From Gemmatimonadota bacterium (lineage in GTDB: Bacteria; Latescibacterota; UBA2968; UBA8231): a DNA stretch of 7,080 bases. The stretch spans positions 1-7,080 of the forward strand of contig VXZF01000469.1 of the NCBI GenBank assembly GCA_009845645.1, read 5' to 3'. The position numbers and the translations under genes are program-made. Shown here piece after piece: positions 6,131 through 7,080 of this stretch (position 1 is its first letter; each line of letters begins with the position of its first letter). The notes under the pieces are model-generated. The model was not told the DNA's origin. It saw only the letters and a program-made list of their open reading frames with translations, and did no database searches.

Positions 6131-7080
6131 ATGTATCGCATCGGCCAAGCAGAAATCAAGCAACTACAGCAGCTATTCGACAGCGGCGCGATTTTCCGCT
6201 ATGGATCGGGTGGGGAGTGCGACCGCTTTGAGAGGAACTGGGCGCGCTACGTGGGCGTGGAGCACTGTCGGATGACGCGCTCGGGCACCTCGGCGCTGTA
6301 CGCAGCATTGGTGGGACTGGGCGTGGGGCCGGGGGATCAGGTGATTGTGCCCGCCTATACTTACATGGCGACCGCCTTGGCGGTGCTGGGTGCTGGGGCC
6401 ATTCCGGTAATCGCCGACGTCGATGATTCCTTAACGCTGTGCCCCAAGGATTTAAAGCGGCGAATTACCAAACACACTAGGGCAATTATTCCGGTGCATA
6501 TGGTCGGCCTACCCTGCGATATGAAGCGAATCACCAAGATCGCCCGCAAACGCAAATTGCTCGTTCTCGAAGACGCTTGCCAGGCGGTGGGCGGCGGGTA
6601 CGAGGGGCGGATGCTGGGCAGTTGGGGCCACGCTGGCGCGTTTAGTTTCAACTTCTTTAAGAACATGACCTGCGGCGAGGGTGGGGCTTTTGTAACCAAT
6701 ACGGAGGCGGTGCATCAGCGCGGCTCGGTAGCGGTGGATTGCTGCTCGTTTTACTGGAATCCCGACGAAGAGCGCGAAGAGCTGCAATTTGCCGGCCCCA
6801 ACTTCAGGGGCTCTGAAGTCGAGGGAGCCATACTCAACGTGCAATTGCGGCGAATCCGGGGGATGCTCAAGACCATGCGCGCCCACAAGCAGGAGTTACT
6901 CCAGACCGGGCTAGAGGCAGGGTTGGAGTCGATAAAGAACAACAGCTTGGACTACGAGTGCGGCACACACTTGGGCTTTCTGTTTGCTACCGAGGACGAG
7001 GCGCGCTCCTTTTGCAACCGACTGACCGACCAAGGCGTGTCCTCCTTTTTGCCCATGGATACCGGCCGCCACGTCTATAC
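6131..7080 (+). CDS. DegT/DnrJ/EryC1/StrS-family PLP-dependent aminotransferase (3' end outside window)
   Basis: The frame stays open from the ATG at 6131 to the right edge, giving 316 full codons and two bases of a Thr codon. Family members usually have about 370-420 residues, so perhaps 50-100 residues are missing. Fold-I aminotransferase motifs are clear: SGTSAL (51-56) for the PLP phosphate, PAYTYMAT (74-81), EDACQA (147-152) with D148 facing the PLP ring nitrogen, and FSFNFFKNMTCGEGG (171-185) with K177 as the Schiff-base lysine. NFRGSEVEGAIL (224-235) is the usual N-[FY]-R-[ML] dimer/substrate region. The family transfers an amino group, mostly from glutamate, to a keto-sugar or a cyclic ketone; relatives include antibiotic and aminosugar enzymes and 3-amino-5-hydroxybenzoate synthase. 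The substrate cannot be told from sequence alone. Being directly behind pabBC suggests a joint pathway or a chance operon. No membrane segment or signal is visible. Confidence 0.9.
   Translation, partial: MYRIGQAEIKQLQQLFDSGAIFRYGSGGECDRFERNWARYVGVEHCRMTRSGTSALYAALVGLGVGPGDQVIVPAYTYMATALAVLGAGAIPVIADVDDSLTLCPKDLKRRITKHTRAIIPVHMVGLPCDMKRITKIARKRKLLVLEDACQAVGGGYEGRMLGSWGHAGAFSFNFFKNMTCGEGGAFVTNTEAVHQRGSVAVDCCSFYWNPDEEREELQFAGPNFRGSEVEGAILNVQLRRIRGMLKTMRAHKQELLQTGLEAGLESIKNNSLDYECGTHLGFLFATEDEARSFCNRLTDQGVSSFLPMDTGRHVY

Noticed and set aside
6361..6886. Minus-strand frames (6361-6699 and 6509-6886) near the right end
   Set aside because: They lie opposite the DegT-family gene, whose plus-strand frame is open to the window edge with all PLP motifs in order.

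Overview
The window is 7,080 bases of bacterial chromosome-type DNA. It is G+C-rich in the genes (roughly 60% by eye) and drops clearly in one A+T-rich intergenic stretch (about 3070-3190). Genes are tightly packed, most starts have good Shine-Dalgarno sites, and I see no tRNA, rRNA, insertion sequence or CRISPR array. The gene set is a secreted FN3/CARDB protein with a DUF3472-like end, a DUF4097 protein, a phytanoyl-CoA-dioxygenase-like enzyme, a PabB-PabC fusion and a DegT-family aminotransferase. It resembles genomes of uncultured, often marine or sponge-associated lineages such as Poribacteria or Latescibacteria. That is an impression from gene content, not a demonstrated affiliation.

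Left part (2-3054): two convergent genes for probable envelope or exported proteins. The first enters from beyond the left edge and runs rightward to 1996. It is a modular protein with FN3, CARDB and divergent InlB-type modules ending in a DUF3472-like domain. Facing it is a 316-residue DUF4097-type protein (3054 back to 2104) built on an 18-residue TSGGSI repeat. A long imperfect inverted repeat (2031-2079) lies between their 3' ends and may stop or insulate both transcripts.

Middle (3055-3204): a 150-base A+T-rich divergent control region with a perfect 13-base odd palindrome and weak promoter-like elements facing both ways.

Right part (3205-7080): four genes in one direction. A 99-residue protein of unknown function overlaps by 4 bases (GTGA) the start of a 269-residue Fe(II)/2-oxoglutarate dioxygenase of the PhyH family. 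After a 69-base gap comes a 579-residue aminodeoxychorismate synthase/aminodeoxychorismate lyase fusion (chorismate to p-aminobenzoate). Eleven bases later a DegT/DnrJ/EryC1/StrS-type PLP aminotransferase starts and runs off the right edge. PabBC and DegT are almost certainly co-transcribed; whether the PhyH pair belongs to the same transcript is open. The set could be a small biosynthetic locus, or p-aminobenzoate supply for folate sitting beside unrelated enzymes.

I found no clear evidence of a wholly new system. The most distinctive items are the exact 18-residue repeat, the coupled unknown-PhyH pair, the PabBC-DegT pairing and the modular DUF3472-like protein.
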